This document shows positions 1 to 8,505 of a stretch of 64,000 bases of DNA, piece after piece. The notes beneath the pieces are model-generated. The model did not search any database and was not told the DNA's origin. It saw nothing but the letters and a program-made list of their open reading frames with translations. Each line of letters starts with the position of its first letter. Position 1 is the stretch's first letter. This stretch comes from Pseudomonas sp. S06B 330 (GTDB lineage Bacteria; Pseudomonadota; Gammaproteobacteria; Pseudomonadales; Pseudomonadaceae): NCBI RefSeq assembly GCF_002845275.2, contig NZ_CP088149.1, positions 1,093,501 to 1,157,500 on the forward strand, in the 5' to 3' direction. Position numbers and translations under genes: made by a program.

Positions 1-1
1 C

Positions 2-301
2 CATGTCGAGCGTTGTCTGAACGGCAGTGCCCCGGTGATTGCCGCCACGGACTACGTGCGTGCTTGGCCGCAGTTGATTGCAGAGTATGTGCAGGCGCCT
101 TACACCACGTTGGGTACCGATGGCTTTGGCCGCAGTGATACCCGTCAGCAGTTGCGGCGGTTTTTCGAAGTTGACCGTTTCAGTATCGTGCTGGCCAGTT
201 TGCATAGTTTGGTGCGTCAGGGCGGGCTTGAGCGGCGGGTGCTGGATCAGGCTTTGGAGCGTTATGGCCAAAGGGCGGGGGCGGCGCCTTGGAACGGTTA
301 G
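2..301 (+). CDS. aceE: Pyruvate dehydrogenase E1 component, homodimeric type (3' end only)
   Basis: The reading frame is open from the window edge and gives the last 99 residues of an AceE-type thiamine-diphosphate E1 subunit. The signature PVIAATDY followed by TLGTDGFGRSDTR and a FFEVD segment is the family's C-terminal domain, which helps close the active site in the E1 dimer. The enzyme decarboxylates a 2-oxo acid, normally pyruvate, and passes the acyl group to lipoyl-E2. No aceF follows, so this may be a second, stand-alone E1 copy such as pseudomonads often carry, and the substrate could be another 2-oxo acid. The 5' part lies outside the window, so cofactor motifs cannot be checked. 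The family is secure; the exact paralogue is not. Confidence 0.85.
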   Translation, partial: HVERCLNGSAPVIAATDYVRAWPQLIAEYVQAPYTTLGTDGFGRSDTRQQLRRFFEVDRFSIVLASLHSLVRQGGLERRVLDQALERYGQRAGAAPWNG

Positions 302-305
302 CAAC

Positions 306-411
306 GTAGCCGCTGCCGTCAGGCTGCGATCGACTGCAGAGCAGTCGCAATTGGGCTACTCCGGTTTTGCGGCCGTTTCACGGCCGATCGCAGCCTAGCG
401 GCAGCGGCTAC
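306..411. repeat. Palindromic intergenic element, family A copy 1
   Basis: The outer ends GTAGCCGCTGCCG and CGGCAGCGGCTAC are inverted copies of each other. Inside them lie a second inverted pair (AGGCTGCGATCG / CGATCGCAGCCT) and a variable centre. Two more copies with the same ends occur at 35841 and 42518. The layout is that of a Pseudomonas REP/BIME-type element between genes. It lies directly after the E1 stop codon, where it could form a large stem at the 3' end of that mRNA. Confidence 0.8.
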
Positions 412-495
412 AACGGCCAGGGGACTTTGCAGGGTGTCTATGGAAATAAAATAATGTTTCTTGTTTTTCCGGAGACAAAGCGTGAGTGACCTGTT

Positions 496-1047
496 TTGAA
501 ACCCTCGGGCCTTAGCCCGGAAGGGTCAGAGCTTTTTGTATATAAGCAGGGGTTGACGCAATCGCAAGCCGTATCGGTTGAGTCTGCAATCAATAGAGTG
601 CTCCCAAAATCCTATAAAGATTTTTTGCGTAGGATGAATGGGCTTTATTTTGCTTTGCCTGACTATGGAGAGATTTCATTGGCCATGGTGGCAGGCGGTG
701 TCATCAGTTTTGACCGGTTTTTTGGGCTGTCGCCAGATGAGCAGTGCAATTGTCTCGTTTGTTTTAATAACCAATACATTGATGAGTTAGCATTCGTTGG
801 GGATGTGCTTGCTATCGGGGAGGATGGAGGTGGCAATCCATATGTGTTAATCAGTACACCTGGGCGTGAGGGTGTTTATTACTGGGATAGAACCCACCTT
901 CATGAGCCTGGCTTGACACGTGATGTTGATATTGCTGAGCAGAACGAATGCGGGGATTTGTTTTTCATCTCGCCAGGGTTTGAGGAATTTTACAATACGC
1001 TTTTTTCATCTGCAGGCGTGGATGTCGAGTTTGTACTGGGACGGTAA
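496..1047 (+). CDS. SUKH (SMI1/KNR4) family protein, orphan
   Basis: This 183-residue frame has the SUKH pattern: LPKSYKDFLRRMNG near residues 36-49, a central AIGEDGGGNPYVLIS near 111-125, then GVYYWDR. SUKH proteins are known as immunity proteins for nuclease and other polymorphic toxins, and some are solitary. No toxin gene is visible beside it. The frame begins with TTG at 496 and has no ribosome site close by. A good GGAG at 471-474 instead serves GTG 482, whose frame ends at TGA 497 after five codons. One extra T in the TTTT run at 494-497 would join the two frames, so a one-base deletion or a sequencing error is possible. The gene is visibly AT-richer than its neighbours, which suggests transfer. 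The product probably stays in the cytoplasm, since no signal peptide is seen. Confidence 0.7.
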   Translation: MKPSGLSPEGSELFVYKQGLTQSQAVSVESAINRVLPKSYKDFLRRMNGLYFALPDYGEISLAMVAGGVISFDRFFGLSPDEQCNCLVCFNNQYIDELAFVGDVLAIGEDGGGNPYVLISTPGREGVYYWDRTHLHEPGLTRDVDIAEQNECGDLFFISPGFEEFYNTLFSSAGVDVEFVLGR

Positions 1048-1130
1048 GTTAAAGCGTTCTTGCGCTCAATTAAGGTTTTTGGCGTGCGCTGTGACAGTTG
1101 GCGTCAAAGTGACTCAATCCAAGACCCCAA

Positions 1131-1158
1131 TAAAAAACCCCGCCAATCGGCGGGGTTT
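1131..1158 (-). terminator. Intrinsic terminator of zapG
   Basis: On the minus strand the stem AAACCCCGCC / GGCGGGGTTT encloses a short GATT-type loop and is followed by a T run (the AAAAAA at 1131-1136 on the plus strand). It begins 7 bases after the zapG stop codon. The plus-strand side has only a weak T tract. Confidence 0.85.
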
Positions 1159-1164
1159 GTGTTT

Positions 1165-1599
1165 TCAGCGCTTGAGCCCGTAATGCTCATCGAGCATGCC
1201 TGGCGAGTTCGGCGCTTTCGGTGCGTAGTCGCGTGGCACTTCGGCGTCCTTGGGTGGGGTCAGGCGATCACGCGGGGCCTGGGCCGCTTCCGAATGCAGT
1301 GAGGCCAGCAGGCGCTGGCGGGTCAGTTCGTCCAGGGCCAGGCGGTTGGCGCCTTCGGCTAGATGGTCCTGAACTTCCTGGTAACTTTGAGTCAGTTTCT
1401 TGACCAGCGCAGCAGTGCTGTTGAAGTGGGTAACCACCTCATTCTGGTAGCTGTCGAAGCGTTCCTGGATATCATCCAGCTGCCGCTGGGTGCTGCTCGG
1501 TGCAGCATTGGGCAGCAGCCGGGCGACCAGGAAACCAACGACGACACCCACGACGAGGGCCAGGGTCGGCAACAACCAAACTAAGAGCGAGAGTTCCAC
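1165..1599 (-). CDS. zapG: ZapG/YhcB family inner-membrane protein (DUF1043)
   Basis: The 144-residue product has one N-terminal membrane segment (about residues 4-27). A charged region follows, likely coiled coil (about 38-95), then a proline- and charge-rich tail. This is the YhcB/ZapG layout. Family members sit in the inner membrane and link cell division, elongation and envelope growth in E. coli, where loss gives division and shape defects. The start is GTG at 1597-1599, preceded by AGGAAGGA at good spacing. The gene stands alone with its own terminator and is divergent from the alpha/beta hydrolase gene. Confidence 0.85.
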   Translation of the reverse strand: MELSLLVWLLPTLALVVGVVVGFLVARLLPNAAPSSTQRQLDDIQERFDSYQNEVVTHFNSTAALVKKLTQSYQEVQDHLAEGANRLALDELTRQRLLASLHSEAAQAPRDRLTPPKDAEVPRDYAPKAPNSPGMLDEHYGLKR

Positions 1600-1737
1600 G
1601 AGTCCTTCCTCTATAAACGGCTTTGCTTTACGTTAACGGCTCGGACCTGCGCTGTATACCGCGAACGATCGCAAATATCTCAGACAGAATCATTCAGCTA
1701 GACGAGTCGACCCTTTCCGAGGTCACGGAGTTTATCC

Positions 1738-2373
1738 TTGCTTATCCGCGAAACCCCTGTATTCATCGATGGCCCGGTCGGCCAACTGGAAGCCCTGTAC
1801 CTGGATGTCGCCGAGCCACGCGGCGTGGTGCTGCTGTGTCACCCCAACCCGGTGCAGGGCGGGACCATGACCAACAAAGTGGTGTCGATGCTGCAACGCA
1901 CTGCCCGCGATGCCGGTTACATTACCTTGCGTTTCAATTACCGCGGCGTCGGCGCCAGTGCCGGCAGCCATGACATGGGCAGCGGTGAAGTGGACGATGC
2001 TCAGGCCGCAGCAACCTGGCTGCTGGCACAGCATGCAGGTCTGCCCCTGACGCTGATGGGCTTTTCCTTCGGTGGCTTTGTCGCCGCCAGCCTTGGCGGC
2101 CGCCTGGAGGCTCAGGGTGTGGCGCTCAAGCAACTGTTCATGGTGGCCCCAGCGGTGATGCGCCTGAAGGATCACGACACCTTGCCACAGGCCTGCGCCC
2201 TGAGTGTGATCCAGCCGGAAACCGACGAAGTGATTGATCCGCAGCTGGTCTACGACTGGTCTGACGCACTCACGCGCCCCCATGAGCTGCTGAAAGTGGC
2301 AGAATGCGGACACTTTTTCCATGGCAAGCTCACCGACCTCAAGGAACTGGTGCTGCCGCGCCTTTCGAACTGA
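1738..2373 (+). CDS. Alpha/beta-hydrolase, small CocE/YheT-like type
   Basis: The 211 residues form a compact alpha/beta-hydrolase. The oxyanion region is HPNPVQGG (about 35-42) and the nucleophile elbow is GFSFGG with Ser110. A likely acid is Asp163 in PETDE, and the catalytic His is 192 or 195 in CGHFFHG. The substrate is unknown; similar proteins are annotated only as hydrolases or dienelactone-hydrolase-like. There is no signal peptide, so it is cytoplasmic. The start is TTG at 1738, chosen because GGAG at 1727-1730 lies 7 bases ahead and no ATG or GTG fits better. It lies 24 bases upstream of trpS and is probably co-transcribed with it. Confidence 0.8.
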   Translation: MLIRETPVFIDGPVGQLEALYLDVAEPRGVVLLCHPNPVQGGTMTNKVVSMLQRTARDAGYITLRFNYRGVGASAGSHDMGSGEVDDAQAAATWLLAQHAGLPLTLMGFSFGGFVAASLGGRLEAQGVALKQLFMVAPAVMRLKDHDTLPQACALSVIQPETDEVIDPQLVYDWSDALTRPHELLKVAECGHFFHGKLTDLKELVLPRLSN

Positions 2374-2397
2374 TACAAGCCTGATAAGCGATTACCC

Positions 2398-3747
2398 ATG
2401 ACTACGCGCATCCTTACCGGTATCACCACCACGGGCACGCCTCACCTGGGCAACTACGCCGGTGCCATTCGCCCGGCGATTCTCGCCAGCCGTGAGCCCG
2501 GTGTCGACTCGTTCTACTTCCTGGCCGACTACCACGCCCTGATCAAATGCGATGACCCGCAGCGCATCCAGCGCTCGCGTCTGGAAATCGCCGCAACCTG
2601 GCTGGCCGGTGGCCTGGACCCGGAACGGGTGACCTTCTATCGCCAGTCCGACATCCCCGAAATCCCCGAGCTGACCTGGCTGCTGACCTGCGTCGCGGCC
2701 AAGGGCCTGCTCAACCGCGCACACGCCTACAAAGCCTCGGTGGACAAGAACGTCGAGAGCGGTGAAGACCCGGATGCCGGTATCAGTATGGGCCTGTACA
2801 GCTACCCGGTGCTGATGGCCGCCGACATTCTGATGTTCAACGCCAACAAGGTGCCGGTCGGTCGTGACCAGATCCAGCACGTGGAGATGGCCCGCGACAT
2901 CGGCCAGCGCTTCAACCACCTGTTCGGCCAGGGCAAGGAGTTCTTTGCCATGCCCGAAGCACTGATTGAAGAAAGCGTGGCGACCTTGCCAGGGCTCGAT
3001 GGGCGCAAGATGTCCAAGAGCTATGACAACACCATCCCGTTGTTCACCAGCGCCAAGGACATGAAGGACGCCATCTCGCGGATCGTCACCGACTCGCGCG
3101 CTCCGGGTGAAGCCAAAGACCCGGACAACTCGCACCTGTTCACCCTGTTCCAGGCCTTCGCCACGCCGGCGCAAGCCGATGAGTTCCGTAGCGAACTGCT
3201 GCAGGGGCTGGGCTGGGGCGAAGCCAAGCAGCGCCTGTTCCAGTTGCTCGATGGCCAGTTGAGCGAGCCTCGCGAGCGTTATCACCAACTGATCAGCCGC
3301 CCGGCCGACCTTGAAGATATCTTGCTGGTCGGTGCGCAAAAAGCCCGCAAGGTGGCCACACCGTTCCTTGAGCAACTGCGTGAAGCGGTTGGCCTGCGCT
3401 CGTTCCGCAGCATTGAGCAGGGGCCTGCCCAGGTGAAGAAGAAAGCTGCCAAGGCCGCGCGCTTTGTCAGCTTCCGTGAAGACGACGGCAGCTTCCGTTT
3501 CCGCCTGCTGGCCGCCGATGGCGAGCAATTGCTGCTGTCGCGCAACTTCGCCGATGGCAAGACTGCGGGTGCGGTAAGTAAGCAGCTGCAACAGGGCGGT
3601 GAGCTGGACGTGCGTACAGAGGGCCTGGGCTTCAGCCTGTGGCTGGAAGGTCAGTGCGTTGCCGATGGCCCTGAGCTGGCCGATGAGGCTGCACGCGATG
3701 CCGCTATCGACAGCCTGCGCGTAGCGTTGCAACCGCAGCAGGACTAA
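2398..3747 (+). CDS. trpS: Tryptophan--tRNA ligase, long form
   Basis: This class I aminoacyl-tRNA synthetase charges tRNA-Trp with tryptophan using ATP. The HIGH-type motif is TPHLGN near residues 14-19 and KMSKS is at 204-208. At 449 residues it is about 110 longer than the usual bacterial enzyme of roughly 335. The extra C-terminal part (about 345-449) contains [19 protein letters not shown] and a second, weaker half with a similar pattern. This resembles the tandem DUF1508/YegP fold. As I recall, related pseudomonads carry the same long form, so this is not a local fusion. It starts at ATG 2398 and is followed by a clear terminator. Confidence 0.95.
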   Translation: MTTRILTGITTTGTPHLGNYAGAIRPAILASREPGVDSFYFLADYHALIKCDDPQRIQRSRLEIAATWLAGGLDPERVTFYRQSDIPEIPELTWLLTCVAAKGLLNRAHAYKASVDKNVESGEDPDAGISMGLYSYPVLMAADILMFNANKVPVGRDQIQHVEMARDIGQRFNHLFGQGKEFFAMPEALIEESVATLPGLDGRKMSKSYDNTIPLFTSAKDMKDAISRIVTDSRAPGEAKDPDNSHLFTLFQAFATPAQADEFRSELLQGLGWGEAKQRLFQLLDGQLSEPRERYHQLISRPADLEDILLVGAQKARKVATPFLEQLREAVGLRSFRSIEQGPAQVKKKAAKAARFVSFREDDGSFRFRLLAADGEQLLLSRNFADGKTAGAVSKQLQQGGELDVRTEGLGFSLWLEGQCVADGPELADEAARDAAIDSLRVALQPQQD

Positions 3748-3780
3748 ACGGTCTGACGCAAGTCTGATTGCCATTCTCCA

Positions 3781-3810
3781 GGGCCGTCGCTACAGTGACG
3801 GCCCGTTTTT
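3781..3810 (+). terminator. Intrinsic terminator of trpS
   Basis: The stem GGGCCGTC / GACGGCCC with a short loop at 3781-3804 is followed directly by GTTTTT. It lies 34 bases after the trpS stop and 20 bases ahead of zapE, so it separates the two transcripts at least in part. Confidence 0.85.
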
Positions 3811-3829
3811 GTTACCTTGCTAACGAATT

Positions 3830-4924
3830 ATGACGCCCCTAGAACGATATCAAGCAGATCTGAAACGTCCCGAATTCTTCCATGATGCGGCGCAGGAAAC
3901 TGCGGTGCGTCATCTGCAGCGCCTGTACGACGATCTGATCGCGGCGCAGAACAACAAGCCTGGTGTGTTCGGCAAGTTGTTCGGCAAGAAGGAGCAGGCA
4001 CCGGTCAAGGGCTTGTACTTCTGGGGTGGGGTAGGGCGCGGCAAGACCTACCTGGTCGATACCTTCTTCGAGGCGCTGCCGTTCAAGCAGAAGGTGCGTA
4101 CGCACTTCCACCGCTTCATGAAGCGCGTGCACGAGGAAATGAAAACCCTCAAGGGCGAGAAGAATCCGCTGACCGTCATTGCCAAGCGTTTCTCCGACGA
4201 GGCGCGGGTTATCTGCTTCGACGAGTTCTTCGTCTCCGACATTACCGACGCGATGATCCTCGGCACCTTGATGGAGGAGCTGTTCAAGAACGGCGTGACC
4301 CTGGTGGCCACCTCCAACATCGTCCCTGATGGTTTGTACAAGGACGGCCTGCAGCGTGCACGCTTCCTGCCGGCCATCGCCCTGATCAAGCAGAACACCG
4401 ATATCGTCAACGTCGACAGCGGCGTCGACTATCGCCTGCGTCACCTGGAGCAGGCCGAACTGTTCCACTTCCCGCTGGACGCAGCGGCGCACGAAAGCCT
4501 GCGCAAGAGTTTCAAGGCGCTGACGCCAGAGTGCACCCAGGCGGTGGAAAACGATGTACTGATGATCGAAAACCGCGAAATCCGTGCCTTGCGCACCTGT
4601 GATGACGTGGCCTGGTTCGATTTCCGTGAGCTGTGCGACGGTCCGCGTAGCCAGAACGATTACATCGAACTGGGCAAGATTTTCCATGCCGTGCTGCTTA
4701 GCGACGTTGAGCAGATGAGCGTGGCCACGGATGACATCGCCCGGCGTTTCATCAACATGGTCGACGAATTCTATGACCGCAACGTCAAGCTGATCATCTC
4801 GGCTGAAGTTGAGCTCAAGGATTTGTACACCGGTGGTCGCCTGACCTTCGAATTCCAGCGGACCCTCAGCCGTTTGCTGGAAATGCAGTCCCACGAATTC
4901 CTGTCGCGGGCGCATAAGCCTTAA
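3830..4924 (+). CDS. zapE: Cell division ATPase ZapE (AFG1/YhcM family)
   Basis: This 364-residue P-loop ATPase of the AFG1 family has Walker A GGVGRGKT at 66-73 and Walker B VICFDEFF, with Asp131-Glu132 as the catalytic pair. In E. coli ZapE binds FtsZ at the division site under stress and destabilises Z-ring polymers in an ATP-dependent way. Length and motifs are intact. The start is ATG 3830, just after the trpS terminator. The gene is followed by a perfect palindrome at 4945-4992. Confidence 0.93.
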   Translation: MTPLERYQADLKRPEFFHDAAQETAVRHLQRLYDDLIAAQNNKPGVFGKLFGKKEQAPVKGLYFWGGVGRGKTYLVDTFFEALPFKQKVRTHFHRFMKRVHEEMKTLKGEKNPLTVIAKRFSDEARVICFDEFFVSDITDAMILGTLMEELFKNGVTLVATSNIVPDGLYKDGLQRARFLPAIALIKQNTDIVNVDSGVDYRLRHLEQAELFHFPLDAAAHESLRKSFKALTPECTQAVENDVLMIENREIRALRTCDDVAWFDFRELCDGPRSQNDYIELGKIFHAVLLSDVEQMSVATDDIARRFINMVDEFYDRNVKLIISAEVELKDLYTGGRLTFEFQRTLSRLLEMQSHEFLSRAHKP

Positions 4925-4944
4925 GGCTGTGGTGCCTTCATCGC

Positions 4945-4992
4945 CGGCAAGGCCGGCTCCCACACCGATCTTTGTGGGAGCCGGCCTTGCCG
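4945..4992. repeat. REP-like palindrome, family B copy 1
   Basis: Perfect 20-base arms (CGGCAAGGCCGGCTCCCACA and its complement) enclose an 8-base loop. The element lies between two convergent genes, zapE and the glxA-type regulator. The GGCCGGCTCCCAC core recurs in weaker form at 12594 and 40827. It may also act as a stem that protects or ends both transcripts, though no T run follows. Confidence 0.85.
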
Positions 4993-5004
4993 ACGATGGG
5001 GGCC

Positions 5005-6003
5005 TCAGGCCTCCTGCATGAACTGCTGCCGGTACTGATTCGGCGACAACTCCGTATGTTGCCTGAACAGCCGGGCAAAGAAACTAGCATCGTCATAGCC
5101 CACCTCGTAGCTGATGGTTTTGATGCTCTTGCGCGTGCCTGACAGCAAACCCTTGGCCGTTTCGATGCGCAGGCGTTGCAGGTAATGCAACGGCTTGTCA
5201 CCGGTCGCGCTCTGGAAGCGGCGCATGAAGTTGCGGATGCTCATGCCGTGGTTGCGCGCTACATCTTCGAAGCGGAACTTGTCGGCAAAGTGTTCTTCAA
5301 GCCACTGCTGGATCTGCAGGATGATCAGGTCCTGGTGCAGCTTCTGGCCGCCAAATCCCATACGCCCCGGGGTGTAGTTGCGCTGCACCTCGTAGAGGAT
5401 ATCGCGGGCCACCGCCTGGGCGACATTGGCGCCGCAGAAACGCTCGATCAGGTAGATGTACAGGTCGCAGGCTGACGTGGTGCCACCTGCGCAATAGAGG
5501 TTGTCGGCGTCGGTCAGGTGCTTGTCCTGATTCAGGCTGACGTTGGGGAAGCGTTCGGCAAACTGGTTGAAGAAGCGCCAGTAGGTGGTCGCTTCCTTGC
5601 CGTCGAGCAGGCCGGCCTCGGCCAGCCAGAACACACCACTGGCTTCGCCGCAGAGCACCGCGCCGCGGGCGTGCTGCTCGCGCAGCCAGGGCAAGACCTG
5701 TGGATAACGCTGGCAGATGGCATCGAAATCGTCCCAGAAGGCCGGCAGGATGATCACATCGGCCTGTTCCAGGCCGCTGTCCACCGGTAGCAGGACATCG
5801 CTGAAGCTGCGCACCGGCTCGCCGTCAGGGCTGACCAGGCGGGTCTCGAACATGGGTTTCAAACCCAGGCCCAATTGTTTGCCGTAGCGCAAGCTGGCCA
5901 GGTGGAAGAAGTCTTTTGCCTGCATCAGCGTGGAAGCGAAGACGTTGTCGATGGCCAGGATACTGACGCGGCGCAAGGAGGCGCTGGGTTGGGTAAACAT
6001 CAT
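5005..6003 (-). CDS. GlxA-type transcriptional regulator (DJ-1/PfpI plus AraC HTH)
   Basis: The 332-residue protein has an N-terminal DJ-1/PfpI-like domain (about 12-190), with Cys118 in LCGEASG at the usual nucleophile-elbow site. A C-terminal AraC helix-turn-helix pair follows (about 228-325), with the typical SYEVGYDDASFFARLFRQ second helix region. GlxA-type regulators control catabolism of amines, betaines or arginine in pseudomonads; the ligand here cannot be told. The start is ATG 6001-6003; a second ATG follows directly. The gene lies 112 bases downstream of the aldo-keto reductase on the same strand and could share its transcript. Confidence 0.87.
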   Translation of the reverse strand: MMFTQPSASLRRVSILAIDNVFASTLMQAKDFFHLASLRYGKQLGLGLKPMFETRLVSPDGEPVRSFSDVLLPVDSGLEQADVIILPAFWDDFDAICQRYPQVLPWLREQHARGAVLCGEASGVFWLAEAGLLDGKEATTYWRFFNQFAERFPNVSLNQDKHLTDADNLYCAGGTTSACDLYIYLIERFCGANVAQAVARDILYEVQRNYTPGRMGFGGQKLHQDLIILQIQQWLEEHFADKFRFEDVARNHGMSIRNFMRRFQSATGDKPLHYLQRLRIETAKGLLSGTRKSIKTISYEVGYDDASFFARLFRQHTELSPNQYRQQFMQEA

Positions 6004-6115
6004 TTTCTTTATTCTTATAGGGTAGAGTGGTCAATCACCGGCTGGATCGTCTTATTTTTTGGCCGTTGTGTCTACCCTCGGTTCCCGCGCGCTGCACGGG
6101 AACCGCTCACGCGAC

Positions 6116-7156
6116 TCAGGGCGCCGGGTTAGGCTGGTCCTGATGGATGGCCTCGATGGCTGCCAACAGTTCGTCAGAGAGTTTGAGGTCGAAGCTGGCC
6201 AGGTTGCTGTCCAGTTGTTCCAGGGTGGTCGCACCGATGATGTTGCTGGTCACGAAAGGCTGGCGGGTGACGAAGGCCAGGGCCATCTGCGCCGGGTCCA
6301 GGCCGTGCTCCTGGGCCAGCTTCACGTAGCGGCTGCAGGCCGCCACGGTTTGCGGGTTGGAGTAGCGCGAGAAACGGCTGAACAGGGTCAGGCGGCCTTT
6401 CTCTGGCCGTGCGCCGTCTTCGTACTTGCCCGAGAGCATGCCAAAGGCCAGCGGCGAGTACGCCAGCAAGCCGCACTGTTCACGGATGGCAATTTCCGCC
6501 AGGCCCACTTCGAAGCTGCGGTTGAGCAGGTTGTACGGGTTCTGGATCGACACCGCGCGGCTCCAGCCACGGCTCTCGGCCAGCTGCAGGAACTTCATGG
6601 TGCCCCACGGGGTTTCGTTGGACAGACCGATATGACGGATCTTGCCGGCCTTGACCTGTTCGTCGAGCACTTCCAGGGTTTCTTCCAGCGGGGTGAAGTG
6701 GTCCTGGGGCAGGTGCTGGTAACCCAGCTTGCCGAAGAAGTTAGTGCTGCGCTCCGGCCAGTGCAGTTGGTAAAGGTCGATCCAGTCGGTCTGCAGGCGT
6801 TTGAGGCTGTCGTCCAGGGCGGCGACGATATGCTGGCGGTTGTGTTTGAGCTGGCCGTCGCGGATGTGGCTGATGCCGTTGCCCGGGCCTGCGACTTTGC
6901 TCGCCAGGATCCAGTCGGCGCGATCGCCGCGGGCCTTGAACCAGTTGCCGATGATGCGCTCGGTGGCGGCATAGGTTTCCGGGCGGGGAGGCACCGGATA
7001 CATCTCGGCAGTGTCGATGAAATTGATCCCGGCGGCCTTGGCGCGTTCGATCTGGGTGAATGCCTCGGCCTGCTCATTCTGCTCGCCCCAGGTCATGGTG
7101 CCCAGGCACAGTGCGCTGACATTGAGGTCGGTGCGGCCCAGCTGGCGGTAGTCCAT
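6116..7156 (-). CDS. tas: NADP(H)-dependent aldo-keto reductase, Tas-like
   Basis: At 346 residues this is a typical AKR (beta/alpha)8 barrel. The catalytic tetrad is visible: Asp48 and Tyr53 in FIDTAEMYP, Lys87 in LASKVAG and His132 in YQLHWPE. Residues near the C-terminus (NIIGATTLEQL) fit the NADP(H)-binding loop. Closest in pattern is E. coli Tas, an AKR of uncertain natural substrate. It has no signal peptide. A hairpin without a T run (GGTTCCCG / CGGGAACC, 6084-6108) lies just after the stop. The regulator gene follows on the same strand, which makes co-expression plausible. Confidence 0.85.
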   Translation of the reverse strand: MDYRQLGRTDLNVSALCLGTMTWGEQNEQAEAFTQIERAKAAGINFIDTAEMYPVPPRPETYAATERIIGNWFKARGDRADWILASKVAGPGNGISHIRDGQLKHNRQHIVAALDDSLKRLQTDWIDLYQLHWPERSTNFFGKLGYQHLPQDHFTPLEETLEVLDEQVKAGKIRHIGLSNETPWGTMKFLQLAESRGWSRAVSIQNPYNLLNRSFEVGLAEIAIREQCGLLAYSPLAFGMLSGKYEDGARPEKGRLTLFSRFSRYSNPQTVAACSRYVKLAQEHGLDPAQMALAFVTRQPFVTSNIIGATTLEQLDSNLASFDLKLSDELLAAIEAIHQDQPNPAP

Positions 7157-7334
7157 TGGCGTGTCCCTGACAAAAGAAGCATAAAAGCAGGTTGAATTTT
7201 TTTTCGCAATCTGGATAATTCAGCCCCTCTCCGTGTTGTGGGAGTGATGCCCCGCTTCATAGTAGAACCCTGCCGAATATTGGACGCGCTGACCCGAGCC
7301 CCCGATAGCGTCCGTGTGCGGCTGTGTCCTTGAC

Positions 7335-7363
7335 TTGTCAAGGTGCGCACTATCCAGTAAGAT
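7335..7363 (+). promoter_or_regulatory. Sigma-70 promoter for rplM-rpsI
   Basis: TTGTCA at 7335-7340 and TAAGAT at 7358-7363 are separated by 17 bases, close to the sigma-70 ideal. Transcription would start about 37 bases ahead of the rplM ATG. Prediction from the sequence only. Confidence 0.6.
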
Positions 7364-7406
7364 CCGCCGTCTTATTTTCGCTGGGCGGCCCCTGAGGCTA
7401 TAAAGA

Positions 7407-7835
7407 ATGAAAACTTTTACTGCTAAACCGGAAACAGTAAAGCGCGACTGGTTCGTAGTTGACGCCGCTGGTCAGACCCTGGGTCGTCTGGCTACCGAAA
7501 TCGCTACCCGTCTGCGTGGCAAGCACAAACCAGAATACACTCCTCACGTTGATACCGGTGACTACATCGTCGTCATCAACGCCGAGCAGATCCGTGTGAC
7601 TGGCGCCAAGACCACGGACAAAATGTACTACTCCCACTCCGGCTTCCCGGGCGGTATCAAGGAAATCAACTTCGAGAAGTTGATCGCCAAGGCCCCAGAG
7701 CGCGTGATCGAGACCGCGGTTAAAGGCATGCTGCCTAAAAACCCACTGGGTCGCGACATGTACCGTAAGCTGAAAGTCTATGCGGGCGCTGCTCACCCTC
7801 ATACTGCTCAGCAGCCCCAAGAACTGAAGATTTAA
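7407..7835 (+). CDS. rplM: 50S ribosomal protein L13 (uL13)
   Basis: The 142-residue product starts [20 protein letters not shown] and contains [10 protein letters not shown] and MLPKNPLGR, all L13 hallmarks. L13 is an early assembly protein of the large subunit. It forms the conserved rplM-rpsI pair with the next gene 14 bases on. Codon use is biased as expected for a highly expressed gene. The start is ATG 7407. Confidence 0.98.
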   Translation: MKTFTAKPETVKRDWFVVDAAGQTLGRLATEIATRLRGKHKPEYTPHVDTGDYIVVINAEQIRVTGAKTTDKMYYSHSGFPGGIKEINFEKLIAKAPERVIETAVKGMLPKNPLGRDMYRKLKVYAGAAHPHTAQQPQELKI

Positions 7836-7849
7836 CGGAATAGTTCATT

Positions 7850-8242
7850 ATGTCGGCGACTCAAAATTACGGCACTGGCCGTCGCAAGACCGCAACCGCT
7901 CGCGTTTTCCTGCGTCCAGGTACCGGTAACATCTCTATCAACAACCGTTCTCTGGACGTGTTCTTCGGTCGTGAAACCGCGCGCATGGTAGTACGCCAGC
8001 CGCTGGAACTGACCGAAACCACCGAAAAGTTCGACATCTACGTCACCGTTATCGGTGGTGGTGTCAGCGGCCAGGCCGGTGCAATCCGTCACGGTATCAC
8101 CCGTGCACTGATGGACTACGACGAAACCCTGCGTGGCGCTCTGCGCAAAGCTGGCTTCGTTACCCGTGACGCTCGTGAAGTTGAGCGTAAGAAAGTGGGT
8201 CTGCGTAAAGCACGTAAGCGTCCTCAGTACTCCAAGCGTTAA
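7850..8242 (+). CDS. rpsI: 30S ribosomal protein S9 (uS9)
   Basis: The 130-residue product has the S9 signature [15 protein letters not shown] and the basic tail ending RPQYSKR, whose last residues reach the ribosomal P site. It starts at ATG 7850, 14 bases after rplM, and is followed by a strong terminator that ends the two-gene operon. Confidence 0.98.
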   Translation: MSATQNYGTGRRKTATARVFLRPGTGNISINNRSLDVFFGRETARMVVRQPLELTETTEKFDIYVTVIGGGVSGQAGAIRHGITRALMDYDETLRGALRKAGFVTRDAREVERKKVGLRKARKRPQYSKR

Positions 8243-8260
8243 TTTCGCTTCGGCGTTCAA

Positions 8261-8297
8261 AAAAAGCCCGGTTCCTTGTGGAACCGGGCTTTTTTTA
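8261..8297 (+). terminator. Intrinsic terminator of rplM-rpsI
   Basis: The stem AGCCCGGTTCC / GGAACCGGGCT is flanked by an A run before and seven Ts after, a strong and partly bidirectional terminator. It sits about 20 bases beyond the rpsI stop codon. Confidence 0.95.
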
Positions 8298-8505
8298 TGT
8301 CTTGAATAACTATGCTGTTCTTTACTGTGACAACTTGCCGCATAGACGCAAGTCAAGAGCTACAAGGGATTGCGCCTTGGTTACAGGCTAATCACCTTGT
8401 CAGAGCAGGGTCTTTTCATTACCATGCGGCAAATTTTTAGCAGTTCAGAAATTACTTAGTAGATGCCTGTTGTAACAGGCCATAAAGCTGATGGGAGAGG
8501 ACTGA

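Noticed and set aside
6084..6108. Hairpin after the aldo-keto reductase gene as a terminator
   Set aside because: The stem is good but there is no T run on the minus strand, so it is only mentioned in the gene entry.
5005..7156. Regulator and aldo-keto reductase as a genomic island between zapE and rplM
   Set aside because: Base composition looks like the neighbours and, as I recall, similar genes lie at this place in P. aeruginosa.
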